A stretch of 64,000 nucleotides of DNA from Bryoerythrophyllum caledonicum (lineage: Eukaryota > Streptophyta > Bryopsida > Pottiales > Pottiaceae), in the NCBI GenBank assembly GCA_963971425.1, contig OZ020525.1, positions 22,016,187 through 22,080,186 on the forward strand, in the 5' to 3' direction. Below, piece after piece: positions 33,969-45,087 of this stretch. Under the pieces are notes generated by a model that did no database searches, was not told the DNA's origin, and was given only the letters and a program-made list of their open reading frames with translations. The translations under genes and the position numbers were made by a program. Numbering within the stretch: position 1 is the first letter of the stretch; the number at the start of each line of letters is the position of its first letter.

Positions 33969-34234
33969 TAGTAGAAGAAGAAGGTAATTTCAAGAAAAAG
34001 GAGGGTGTTGGAGGAGGCTTTTTGAGGAGATTTCAAGGGTGTTGGAGGAGGTTTTTCAAAGGTGTTGAAGGTGGTGAAGAAAGGGCGCGGACGCTAGGAT
34101 TTTGGAAGAGAGTTGGTGGCACCTAGGGTTTGAAGCGTCAAACCTAGGATTTGTGTGTGGTGGAGGAGGCTTTTTGACAAGGGTGGTGAAGATTCCTAGG
34201 CGTGGAGGTGGTGCAAGGAGGTTCAAGGCCGCGG

Positions 34235-37200
34235 TGTGGGAGTCTAAAACTCCCACTTGGTCGCCCCTACCAAAAAAATTAGTTAAAGTAGGGTTTTTAG
34301 TATTAGTTAATTAAAAAAATAGTTAATATTGTGTGAAATTAGATTAGATAGGCAATAGAGAAAATAGAGAAATGCTTAAGTAGTTAATTAGGTTTATAGT
34401 GGTGATAAAACCGGGTCTTAAAATCACTAATTTAAGTCCCGGGAAACAATATCAAAAGAGTCCCGGGAGAGATCCCGGGACGTAAGTCTAAAATCACCAT
34501 TTAAATCTAAATTAACTATTTAAGTTTAGGAGGTAGTTAGAAGTAGTTGAGTTCTTATAGATGCTAATTCTTGTTTGAATTAGTAGTAGTGGTAGAGAAA
34601 AGAAAAGAAAAGACAAAAAAGAAAAAGATAAAAGAAAAAGAAAAAGAAAAGAAAAAATTCCAATTTTTTTAATAAAAAAAATAAAAAAAAATAAAAAATA
34701 CATATCCAGGTATCAACCGGGGTATGAACTAGCCCGGGTACCAACCTGGGTATGGGCTGATACCCGGGTACCCGGGTATCTCCAGCCATCTTGCCCGACT
34801 CCCTCTCCCCGAAATTTTCTTCTTCTCTCTAGAAACTTTTCTTCCTTCCCTCGAGAACACTCACTATAAGAAACCCGTGATTTTTGTGACGTTAGCTGTG
34901 ATCTAGTGTGTTTTTCAAAACATGTTTTTGCGAATGGGCCGTGCCTTGGGCTTTCGGATTCTGGTGGATGTTGCACCAAACATGAAAAATTGGCGGAAAA
35001 ACGCAGAGATGTTAGCACAAACGTATTTGTTTTGCGGGACGTCCTAGTGAACATAGTCATGTTTTAGACAACGTCCTCAGAAAGGTGACAATGCCACGTC
35101 GGCAGGGGGGTTTCAGATTCACTGTGAGTAACTTCGAGATTGTTACTGCAACCTCCCGTAAAACACTGCCCAACGGTTAAAACACAATGGAGATGGGCTG
35201 ACCCCTACAAAAATAAAAACGTGGATGTCGTTACTGAGGTCACAAAAACGTGGATGTCCTAACTGATGTCACAAAAAACGTGTTTGAGCCACGTAGGCAA
35301 GGTAAAAATTGGATTTTTTAAAAAATGTTTGTGCCACATAGGCAAGGTTGAAATCAGCTACCACGTAGGCAAAGAGGATGTTGGAACAAACGTCTGGATG
35401 GACGTCTACTGTGACATTTTAATGTTTATGCTAACACGAGGCTAACACCATGACAAATCCAATAATCCCATATGGATTGTCACCACTTGTGCATCCCATC
35501 GTATATATATGTAAGGCCTTCTCTCATATCTCATCACACTTGAATCAAGAGTGATTCACTTTCATCCATCTATTTGGATGAATTTGAATTACCCTTGAAA
35601 CTTAAAGTGATACGGTACTTTTTGATGACATGGCGCTTCTTTTTGGTGACATGGCACTTGCTTTTGCTGACTTGGTGCTTGCTTTTGGTGACCTCCATCT
35701 CAACGAACGTCACAGAAAACGTCATAACGAACGTCACAGAAAACATACCGTGTTAGAAATGACGTCCCAATTTACACTGTCCATAATTAATTATTGCATT
35801 AAATTATGCTGATTGGACATGCCACGTCATATTTTAAAAAGTGACACGTCATATTTTAGAGGTGCCACGTCATAAAATGGCGGGTCCACGTATGCAAGCC
35901 TAGTCACAATCTAATGCCACGTCATGCGCCACATCATGGGCCACATTACCAAGGGCCCGGATGAAAAAGTTGGGGATGTGGCACTGCCCGTCCATGTGGC
36001 GATGACGTGGACGCGACGTGGCAGCCACATGGCAGATTTTTAACACCTTCAACCCCCAAGTTTTTGTGACGTTTTAAAAAACATGGGCCTGTTTTTTGAG
36101 ATTTTGGCATGTTTTTCGCATGTCAATTATAACGGATTTTTTTGGACGTCAACGTTGACGTGCCGGATGCTGCACAAAACGTAATTGCACGTTAGTTGCC
36201 CTGTCACAAAAAACACGGGTTTCTTATAGTGACTTCTCTCTCCCCCTCCTTCTCTGAAATCGTCCCCCCCCAAAATTTTCTCCTCTATCTCCCTCTCTAG
36301 TTCTCTCTCTCTCTCTCTCATAGGTTCTCCTTCTCTCCCTATTTAGTCTTTATTTGGAGTTGGGGTTCGAAGAAGTAGTTGAAGAAGTGCAAAAAAGGAG
36401 ATGCAACTAGGGTTTCAAGAAGAGGAGGTTTCAAGAGGAGATAGCACAAGAGGTTTGAAGAGAAGGTAGCGCGCGCTAGGATTTGCGGAAGTGGAGGAGA
36501 TTTGTGGCCGAAGCGAAAAGATAAAAGAGACAAAGGAAGGAGGTTGCGGGTGCAACAATAAAGGTGACTCTTGCCCATGTTGGATTTCTTTTGTTTGTGA
36601 GAATTTCTTGTTTGTGAGTCTTTTCCTCTCTTGTCTACCGGGGTGACTCCCCGGTAATATCTTCCTCGATCTAGAGAAAAAGTTCTCGGGGAACTTCATC
36701 TAGACCTTATTGTTTACATGTGTAGTTGTTGTCGATTGTCCTAGCCCTGTGGCAAGTTGTTATTTTAAATTGTCTCCCTCCTCCTATCATTTTAGGTTTT
36801 GCCGCCAATTTCTATCTTTTTCCCGGTCTTCCCGGTCAACCGGGAAAAACCTCTTTTTAAGTCCTTGTCTCCAAAGTCCTCTCCTCGTTATCATTATATG
36901 TGACCTTGTGTTATTAGTATGTTGCTAGATGTGTAAGACACCCATATCCACATACTCTAGCAAAGTGTTCCGAAGTTGTTTACCGGCTGATCGGTAGACT
37001 TGTGTTTCCGGGCCGGACCGGAGTTTGTGACAAGTTAATAGGGAGATTGGTGGAAGTACAGGTATTTTGAGGATTTTGACCACCCGGGACAACATGGCTC
37101 TCCGGTGAGTCGGGTGGATTCCCCATCCTCCAAGGACTGGGACTTGAAGGTCTATGAGAGAAAAAGAAGCCTCCCGGTAACTTCTACCGGGAAGGAACCG

Positions 37201-38936
37201 GTAGACCTCCATTCCTCAACCCCGGAGTCCTTGGTGGAGTCCTCTGTGGCTATACTAATCGAGCGTAAAGAGACTCCGCATGTATCTATAGATACACCCA
37301 ACCTTCCGGTGGATACCGCCACTCCACCGGTAGACCGCTCGGCGGATATTCCTAATCAACCGGTAGACCTCCCGGTTGAGACATCCGACCTCCCGGGGGA
37401 TTCTCGTGACCATGTTGGTACTTCCAGACGTGGTGACAATCTCTGTACGTCTCAACCGGAAGAGTCTTCCGGTTGGGTCTTTGTTATATGTTATGTGTTG
37501 ATTTACGTCACCGGTTGGTGAGATGTCATTTTAAATTGCTAGAATTATACATTAGGGTGAGAGTAGTAATGTCGATGGGGCCCCATTGCGCACCCGATCA
37601 CTACCACTTGAGTGGTTTCTCTGGCTACTTATTTTTGTTAGGAAAAGATTCACCGGTCCCGGGACCGCCGGACCGGGAGTCTTCCAATTTACCGATCTAC
37701 TAGTAATCCGCCGATGACTAAGCTACCTTTGATTTTAGGATCTAGATGCCGTTTTGTCTTTTAGTGGAGCTACTTTTGGAGGGTAGCTATTGACTTTAGT
37801 GCACCTCCTAGATGTCGTTTTGTCCTTTTGCGGTCTAGTTTTGGAGCGTAGCTATTGACTTTAGTGCACTCTTTAGATGCCATTTCCACCTTTTGGGGAT
37901 CTAGTTTTGGAGGGTAGCTAGTGGCCTTTGTGTACTTAAGGGCCTTGGGCTCTTGTGTTATGTACTCTTCTCTTTGTTGATCTCCTCGTGTCTTACCTTC
38001 TTTGCTTGTGTCTAGAGTCTTTGTTGAGCTTGTGTGAGTGGACCGGGAGAGAGTTGAGTCCTCCTAGTGTGTCTTTGCTAGGTGTGCAAGGTTGTGACTT
38101 GTTGTGTGTTAAGTGATTCAGTGTGAGTAGTGACATCCCGAGGGGTTAGAATATCCGGGTTAGATAGGTAGATTGAGGTCCGGGACTTGTGCTCTAGACT
38201 TTTCACCGGTGGGACCGGCAAGAGTTGCTTCACCGGATAGGATCAGGGAAGCCCACGGCTATTTATGATAGCCTCCCTTAAGTCGGAAGTGTTCGGATTA
38301 GTGGGGAGTAGGGGGTGACATCCCCCTTCTCTCGGTACACCGGGAGACATCCCAGCTAAGCCTGAGTCCGGAAAATACCGGGATTATTATCCTTGCAGTG
38401 GATGAGTTTCGATGATCCCCGTGAAAGATTGTTTTGCTCATATGATTTGCTTAGTACTAACTTGTTGTGAGTCTTGTATCTTCTTGCTTTGATTCATTGG
38501 GTGTGGTTGTAGTTGGAACCCGGGCTTGCGTGATCGGTTTACCGGGACAAGTTCCCGGTAGATTGAGAAGACTGGTGAACCGGCTCCGACCTTTATAACT
38601 CTTTCAAGGTGTAGGGTTAGATTGTGGATATTGTGGCCTCTGGACTGCGAGAACGGAGGGCAGTGATTTTCGGGGCACTGTAAAAACTTACCGGAAATCT
38701 ACTCTGACGCTTAACAGAGTTTAACTGAAACACATATAGTTACTTGTTACCGGTTACTAAGGTACCGGGGAAGCCATCCTCCGGGATGTGCCGAGGTATT
38801 ATGTGTGATTTGTTGTTAAGATTTAAAGAGTTTGATGCACGATAAAAATCCCTGGAAACGATCTGGTAAGGTGGGCTTGCTTAAGGTTGATTTCGGTTAA
38901 TTTTGAGAATAACGAACCACTGGACTACGACACGCG
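34235..38936 (+). repeat. Long repeat, copy 2, carrying a CACTA insertion
   Basis: It starts TGTGGGAGTCTAAAACTCCC immediately after copy 1 and, omitting the CACTA element, runs through the same blocks into a region rich in ACCGG and CCGGTAGA motifs, ending near CTACGACA. TG at the start and CA at the end would fit an LTR of about 3.3 kb, but neither a primer-binding site nor pol was found. An open frame at 37105-37521 looks like repeat sequence rather than a gene. Confidence 0.45.
34862..36231. mobile_element. Non-autonomous CACTA (En/Spm) element, TSD ACT
   Basis: The left end CACTATAAGAAACCCGTGAT and the right end read inward, CACTATAAGAAACCCGTGTT, form a CACTA terminal inverted repeat. 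ACT flanks both sides (34859-34861 and 36232-36234), the 3-bp duplication typical of the superfamily. Subterminal regions carry many ACGT-containing short motifs (ACGTCC, AACGTG, CACGTC). There is no transposase in 1370 bp. Confidence 0.88.
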
Positions 38937-40618
38937 GCGAGAAGATTAAAGAGACAAGATTGCGATTTCAAGGAGGTTGAGGGTGCAACAAGGAGGTAGC
39001 AAGAAGTTCTGGAAAAGGCACAATCCGAAGGAAGTCCATCATGGGCAACATGACTCCACCGATAACACGGACGCTTTCCAAGATTGACCCAAACAAGTGG
39101 GAGGGGATTGCAAAGGAGAATACTTTGAGGAAGGTGGTTGAGTTTTTAAACTCAATCTTCCGGTCAATCCTTCCATGGATCTATCGAGAGATAATTCCAC
39201 CCTTCCGGATATGCCTTCAAGTTGAGCCTTTGTTATATGTTATGTGTTATTGTTGATTTATTCTGTCGGTTGATGGGATGTTATTAAAGTTGCTAGATTT
39301 AAACTCTAGGGTGAGAGTAGTGATGTCGATGGGGTCCCATTGCGCACCCCCTCACTACCACTTGAATGATTTCTCCGGCTGCTTATTTTTTTTAGGAAAT
39401 TTTTTACTGGTCTCAGACCGGAAGTCTTCCAATTTACCGATCTACCAGTAATTCGCCAGTGACTAGGCTGGCCTTGATTTTAGCATCTAGATGCCATTTT
39501 GTCCTCTTGTGGATCTAGTTTTGGAGGGTAACTATTGATTTTTGTGCACTCTCTAGGAGCTAGTTGTCATTTCCACCTTTTAGATATCTAGTTTTGAAGG
39601 GTAGCTAATAGCCTTTGTATACTTAAGGAACGTTGGGCACTTGTGTCAAGTACTCTTCTCTTTGTTTCTTTGCATGTGTCTTCCCTTCATTGCTCATGTC
39701 TGGAGTCTTTTGTTGAGCTTGTGTGAGTAGAGGTGGAGAGGGTTGAGTCCTCATAGTGAGTCTTTGCTAGGATGTGCAAGGTTGTAGCTTGTTGTTTGTT
39801 ATGTGATTAAATGTGAATAGAGGCTTTCGGAGGGTGTAGGATATCCAAGTCAGATAGGTGGAGTAAGATCCGGGTTCTACTTCAAACCCTTGACCGCTGG
39901 GACTCAAAATAGTTGCTTATCGGATGGGATCCGGGAAACCCACGACTATTTATGATAGCCTCCCTTAAGTAGGAAGTGTTTGGATTGGTGGAGAGGAGAG
40001 GTAACATCCCCCCTCTTGGTACTCCACGAGAAATCCCGGCTAAGCCTGAGTCCACAGTATTTCGGGATTTATACCCTTACAATGGATGAGGTTCGACGAT
40101 CCCCGTGGAAGGTTGTCTTGCTTATGTGATTTGCTTAGCATTAGACTGTTGTGATTGTTGTATGTTCTTTGTTTGATTCATTAGGTGTGGTTGTAAATGG
40201 AACCCGATTTTGCGTCATCGGATTACCGAAACTAGATTCCGATAGATTGTAAAGACTGGTAAACTAGCTGCAACATTTTTAACTCTTTTAAGGTGTAGAG
40301 TTAAATCGTGGATATTGTGGCCTTTAGACAGCGAGAACGGAGGGCACTGACTTTCCAGGCGCTGTAAAAACTTACCGGAAAACTACTCTGACGCTCAACA
40401 GAGTTTAAACTAAACACTTGTGGATACTTGTTATCAATGACTAAGGTACCGAGGAAGCCATCCTCCGGGATGTGCTTTAAAGGTATTAAGTGTGAAGTGT
40501 TGTTAAGATTTAGAGAGTTTGACACATGATAAAAATCCCAGAAAACGATATGGTTAGGTAGGCTCGCTTAAGGTTAATTTTGATTAACTTTGAAGATTGC
40601 GAACCACTAGACTACGAC
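37488..40618 (+). repeat. Large direct repeat: 37488-38936 and 39232-40618
   Basis: Both units run in the same order through TTATATGTTATGTGTT, GGGTGAGAGTAGT-ATGTCGATGGGG, CCATTGCGCACCC, GTTGAGCTTGTGTGAGT, GGAAGCCATCCTCCGGGATG and a CTACGACA end. They are separated by about 300 bp that resembles 36470-36570, so this looks like a tandem partial duplication of copy 2. No gene is supported inside. Confidence 0.65.
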
Positions 40619-41499
40619 AATGTGTAACCTCTACTATAAGTTATAATTGCTTACATGTAAGCTTTACTAAGTTTTTACCACCCTCATCCAGAGCCTTGTA
40701 TTTAGTTTGTAACTTATTGAGGAATGAGTGTACTTGTACATTTGTTCATAGTCCAGTTCCTTCTTTCATACTCTTGTGCCTTTCTTAAACCTGAAAAGTT
40801 TGTTGGGAGCCATATATTCGGTCACATCTTTTATAATTAGAATACAAAAAATGTGTCAAATTTAGCAGATCTTCTATCTTCCGATTGAAGATTCCTCAAT
40901 TAACATCTTTCATTTGGAGGTCATTTTAATATTTGAACCTTATCATGTTCAAATACAACACCATACATGTAGAATACATTACCATTTTACAACTTCTCAA
41001 ACATGTAGTAGGAGCTACAATAATGATATATATTTGAAAATCTATGTGTTATTGGATCAAGCTCAACACATTGAATAGATACTTTTGTTACTATTGTATA
41101 CATCAATGTTTACACCTTATGTGTCAAATTCACAAATGACATCATGTTGCAATCCAAATGTGGTTGTTTAAACCTTTAAGGGTTAATCCTTTTGTTTACT
41201 TCTTCTTCCACCGGTTCTTGTATCTGACACATAACATCAATTAGGAGTTGTACCTAGGTCCAAAACCTAGTAGTGCGGAGTATATTAGAAAAGGGAGAAA
41301 AAAGACAAGGTTTTTACCAAATAAAGAAGTATTGCAAATATATAAAATTATCATTTCTTCATATTTTCAACTTTAGCTTATATTAGCCTACATTAGAAAT
41401 TGAATCAAAGGAACAACTAAATTATGCCTTTGATTTGCCACCATCGCAAAAGAGAAAGTTTATCTATCTAATGGAAGTTATGTTTTTTAAGGCTTGAAT
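40619..41499. other. AT-rich DNA without recognised features
   Basis: No supported gene or repeat, apart from a solitary AAGGGTTAA at about 41177 that resembles a piggyBac end without a partner. Confidence 0.4.
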
Positions 41500-41848
41500 T
41501 GTAGGGGTTCTGTAAGGGACATAGCTTCTAGAACATTCTAGATCCAAGTCCCTATAACAGTCTAGAAACAAGTTTCTAAAACCTTCTAGAACCATCTCCA
41601 GAACTTTCTAGAAGTACCTTCAGAACCTTCTAAAATCAAGTCTTTAGAAGCTACCTAATTCTAAGAATATATATAGGAGTGGAAGTTGACAAGTTCTTCA
41701 GTCTCGACAACGCACTTCTTGGAATTCTAGCTCACCTTTCTTGGTGTTGTTCGTATATTCATCTTCTTAATCCAAGTTCTTGTTAGTTCTTGTCTTGAAC
41801 TCTCTTCTAGCCTCAGATCAGTTGTTGGTTATTTTTCTATCCCTAACA
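41500..41848 (+). mobile_element. Candidate copia-type 5' LTR
   Basis: It starts TGTAGGGGTTCTG and ends ATCCCTAACA, giving TG...CA ends with short inverted similarity over 349 bp. About 25 bp downstream is TATCAGAGC (41874-41882), the core of the initiator-Met tRNA primer-binding site used by copia elements. A copia-type gag remnant follows in the same orientation at 43281. Confidence 0.5.
41526..41676 (+). promoter_or_regulatory. Heat-shock-element cluster and TATA box in the LTR
   Basis: TTCTAGAACATTC at 41526-41538 is a perfect three-unit nTTCnnGAAnnTTC element. GAACTTTCTAGAA at 41601-41613 is a second perfect three-unit array, with TTCTAGAA at 41584-41591 between them. TATATATA follows at 41668-41675. 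The order resembles a heat-responsive LTR promoter. Confidence 0.5.
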
Positions 41849-42609
41849 GTTTTTTGAGTGTGATTTAGCATCAATATCAGAGCTAGTCATGTCTTGATAG
41901 AGTGTGGATTACCCCTCTTCTTGAAGGTTTGCTAGTGTTTTAGAGGTTGTACATTATCCTTCTCTAAATTAATATATTTTCCATTACAATATTGGAATCT
42001 TATCATTCTTGAAGAGTGGATTACCCTCTTCTCAAAGGTTTTAAGGCATTTTAGATATTGCGGAATATCCTTCTATAAACCAATATTGCCTTTCTGTAGA
42101 ATCATTTTGTTTCTTCTCTTAGAGTGGTCACAGGTCAAGACTGTTGGAGTTTAGAGTTGCTCGTAGTTATTACAGTGGTGTAAATAGTTATGCATTGAAA
42201 TATATATAGAAGGGAAATAGAAGGGGAGAAAACGGAGATAGGTGAATTGACATGTGACATGGTCAAAGAAGTAGGACCAACCCATGTGTCGTGCATGGAA
42301 TAAACAAGGATACATGGGTGGTTGTGTGAAGTCTATGCGCCATGTGTCCCATGCATTAGTTGGCAAGGGGCATGTAGATGGATACATGATGTCAGACCGC
42401 CATGTGTCCAATGTGTTGGCAAAAGCTTGCCACTATGTTCTACTATAAGTAAAGGCCTTCAAAAGAAAGCAACATCTCACTCCAAGCATTGTTTATACTA
42501 CTTTGTGTGTTTCTTCGTTTGTGCAACTATCTCTCTACTTCTTTTAACTTCAATAAGTTATGGGCCCACTCATGTCAATTGCGAGTGTAGAATTTTGTTG
42601 CAATATTTG

Positions 42610-43270
42610 ATTGAAGGAGGTCTTAAGAGGTTTTGAGTGCTTAAGGAGCACGAGGACTGATTTTGAGCTTCAGAGGTGGATGGGGGCTTATCTGGAGCAT
42701 TAGAGGTGCACAAGGTCTCATTTGAAGCATTGGAAGTGCACATAGGCTCAATTGAAGCATTAGAAGCGATTTGAAAAGGTACAAGGAGTTGCAAAAGCGA
42801 CCATTGTGCACATTCAAGCTTTTGAACCTTGTAAGTGTTCATTCATAGTAGATGTGCTTGTTTGCTCTCTAAAGGTGCCGTTTTGAGTGATTGAAGTGTT
42901 TACTTGCACATTGGAGTCTACGTGAAGCTCATTGAAGTCATTGAAGTCCATATATCCGTGTATGAGCAAAAAAATGGTTGATTTGTTTGAGCGAGGTGCA
43001 AAGGTGTACATTTAAGTCTAAACGGACTTGATATGAGTGTTTGAGTTATATCTTTGCACATTTGAGCTTAGAAGTGACTCATTTGATTATACTTGCTTAT
43101 TAAAGCCTTGAAGAGGCTAATTTGAGCATGTAAGGTGCTTAGTTGTCCATTAGAGCCTTGAAAGGGGTTGATTTGAGTGTTTGAGGTGCATACATGCACT
43201 TTGGAGGCTAGTAGGGGCTCAATTGAGTGGTTGAGGTGCATTAGTGCACATTAGAAGCATATAGGGATGA
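42610..43270 (+). repeat. Imperfect tandem repeats upstream of gag
   Basis: Diverged units of about 40-50 bp built on GAGGTGCA-, CATTTGAG/AGCATTAGAG and GGGGCTCATTTGA motifs. They lie between the candidate copia LTR and its gag remnant. Confidence 0.5.
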
Positions 43271-43280
43271 TCTTGGCCAT

Positions 43281-43986
43281 TTGAATGTCAACATTGCCAC
43301 ATTTGACAATGAGAGTGCAAAGGCCATCGACAAGTTCAAGGGGGACAACTTCAACCTTTGGAAGTTCAAGATGGAGATGGTGTTGGAGTCTATAGACCTT
43401 TGGGACATGGTTGAGGAGACGGGGGAACCTCCATCACTTGACAATGATCCAAAGGTGATAAAGGACTACAATCGGCGTGAAGAAGGTCATGTTTGTCATT
43501 GGGCTCAATTTGGTGGACAACCAACTTGCCCACATCAAGAGTTGCAAAGGAGCGGTGAAAGCATGGAAGACTTTGTACAACATCCACAAAACCAAGAGTT
43601 TGTCTAACATCCTCTTCATTTGTTGCAAGTTCTTCACAATCACGATGCAAAAAGGTGATGACTTGTTAACCCACATCAACCAAGTGAAGGCACTTGTGGA
43701 TCAACTCACTTATTAGAAGGTCCCTGTGAGAGACGAGGATGCGGTGATGACGTTGCTCGTGAGCTTGCGGTCGTCATTTGAGAACTTCATCACCGCCTTG
43801 GAGACATTGCGTTTGAAAGACCTCACCATAGAGTTTGTGGTCGCACGGATGATGCACCAATTGTCCAAACGCAAGGAAAAAGAGGTGCATGTTAATGATG
43901 CCGCCTTGGTATCGAGGCAAAACAAGGGGGGCAACTCATCATCACGTGACGAGCCCAAGGTATGTAACAATTGTAGAAAACTGTGA
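43281..43986 (+). pseudogene. Ty1/copia gag remnant
   Basis: The first segment (43281 onward) contains FKGDNFNLWKFKMEMVLES and LWDMVEETGEPP, the usual start of a copia gag (UBN2 type). A frameshift near 43470 moves the match to another frame with KAWKTLYNIHKTKSLSNILF and HINQVKALVDQLTY. TAG at 43714-43716 then interrupts it before VPVRDEDAVMTLLVSLRSSFENF. The zinc knuckle starts (KVCNNCRKL) but stops at once. No protease, integrase or reverse transcriptase follows, so the element is truncated. Confidence 0.8.
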
Positions 43987-45087
43987 GCGCTAAAAAGCGC
44001 CACAATTTTAGTTAGTGGGAACCGGCCTTCTTAGTTGCAATTAGCAGATAGGTTAGTGGTTAGTAGGGCCACCTAGTGTTAAGTAGTGTTTGTTAATGAA
44101 CTGGACTCCACGTGATAATGAATTACCGCGGAGGGAAAATTAGACTTAGAAGTGCCTGAAGAGACCAATTCGATTAGTGGTTAGTTTACTTGAAGACAAA
44201 TTAGTGAATTAGAGCTTTAGTTTGTGGAAGAATTGTAGACACTTGTTTATAAGAAAAAAAAGAAAAAAAAAAGATGATAATATATATATATATATATGTA
44301 TAAAAAAGAGAAAGAGGAGGAAAATGGAGATGAAAAAAATGGTCAAAAGGCTCCATGGAAAGAATCCTTGTTATTCCTTAACATAGATTAGTTGATATTA
44401 CAATTATGGTAAGAGTAGCAATTGATTTAGTAGATTGTTTTGTTTCCAATGATTTAGAACTTGGATTAAGACTTATGAATAGTCAATCTTCAAGTAAAAA
44501 AGTGTTTTGAACACATAAGTGAAGTCAGTTTAATCAATCAGACCGGCAGCTCGGCGGAATTGGTTACTAATTGCTCTAAAGCAGTGGTGGAGAAGAAGAC
44601 TCAGTGCAGTCCCTTGCTCACGCACCTGCTCGCAATCGCAAACCCGGGTATTGGTGAGGAGTTTTTCTACGAGGTATGTGTATCTCCTAATTTTATGTCA
44701 ATGTCAATTCCTATAAATCTGTGGAGATTGTTGGCGACCAATTCATGCATCAATGATGGTGCCGGTGGATGCGATTTTGGAACATGTGTAAGGAAAGCAG
44801 AGTTGAGTACAACTTCCTGAAGGCTCCGTGCTCGGACACCAATCTTTGCCCTTGGCTTGACATGGCTTTATCCTAGGCAGGGGTATGTTTTCTAGACGAG
44901 TATTGCTATCAAACTTTAATCTTTGTGAACATAAATATATTTCTAACAACAGTTATATAATTTGCAACTAGAGGAAGAGGTGGAGAAGTTGTTTGCTAAA
45001 ATTGTGAAAAAGGACAACGTTGTCATCAAGACATAGGGCCTTTCAAATCCAATCCTTGACATTGGTTCATGAATTGAATCTCATTCT
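43987..45087. other. No supported gene
   Basis: AT-rich with a TA microsatellite at about 44280-44297. Short frames at 44560-44820 could be upstream exons of the methyltransferase-like gene, but nothing supports a model. Confidence 0.35.

Larger units (their letters stand above)
30811..34234 (+). repeat. Long repeat, copy 1, split by a pogo insertion
   Basis: It begins TGTGGAAGTATGAAACTCCC, closely matching the start of copy 2 at 34235 (TGTGGGAGTCTAAAACTCCC). Both continue with GCCCCTACCAAAAAAATTAG, an A/G-rich tract, a run of ACCCGGGTAT-type motifs and a GGAGTTGGGG-GAAGAA tail. The pogo element 31630-33968 interrupts it, and 33969-34234 continues the same sequence. It may be a long LTR, but no matching coding region was found. 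Confidence 0.55.

Noticed and set aside
31040..34490. GGATCTCCGGGAC (about 31047) and CCGGGAGAGATCCCGG (about 34467) as further copies of the 14-bp palindrome
   Set aside because: They differ in length and symmetry and belong to the equivalent position of the two long-repeat copies, not to the giant element.
37105..37521. A 138-aa frame rich in Pro, Val and Asp as a gene
   Set aside because: It is built from CCGGTAGA-type repeats inside the long repeat copy and matches no known protein.
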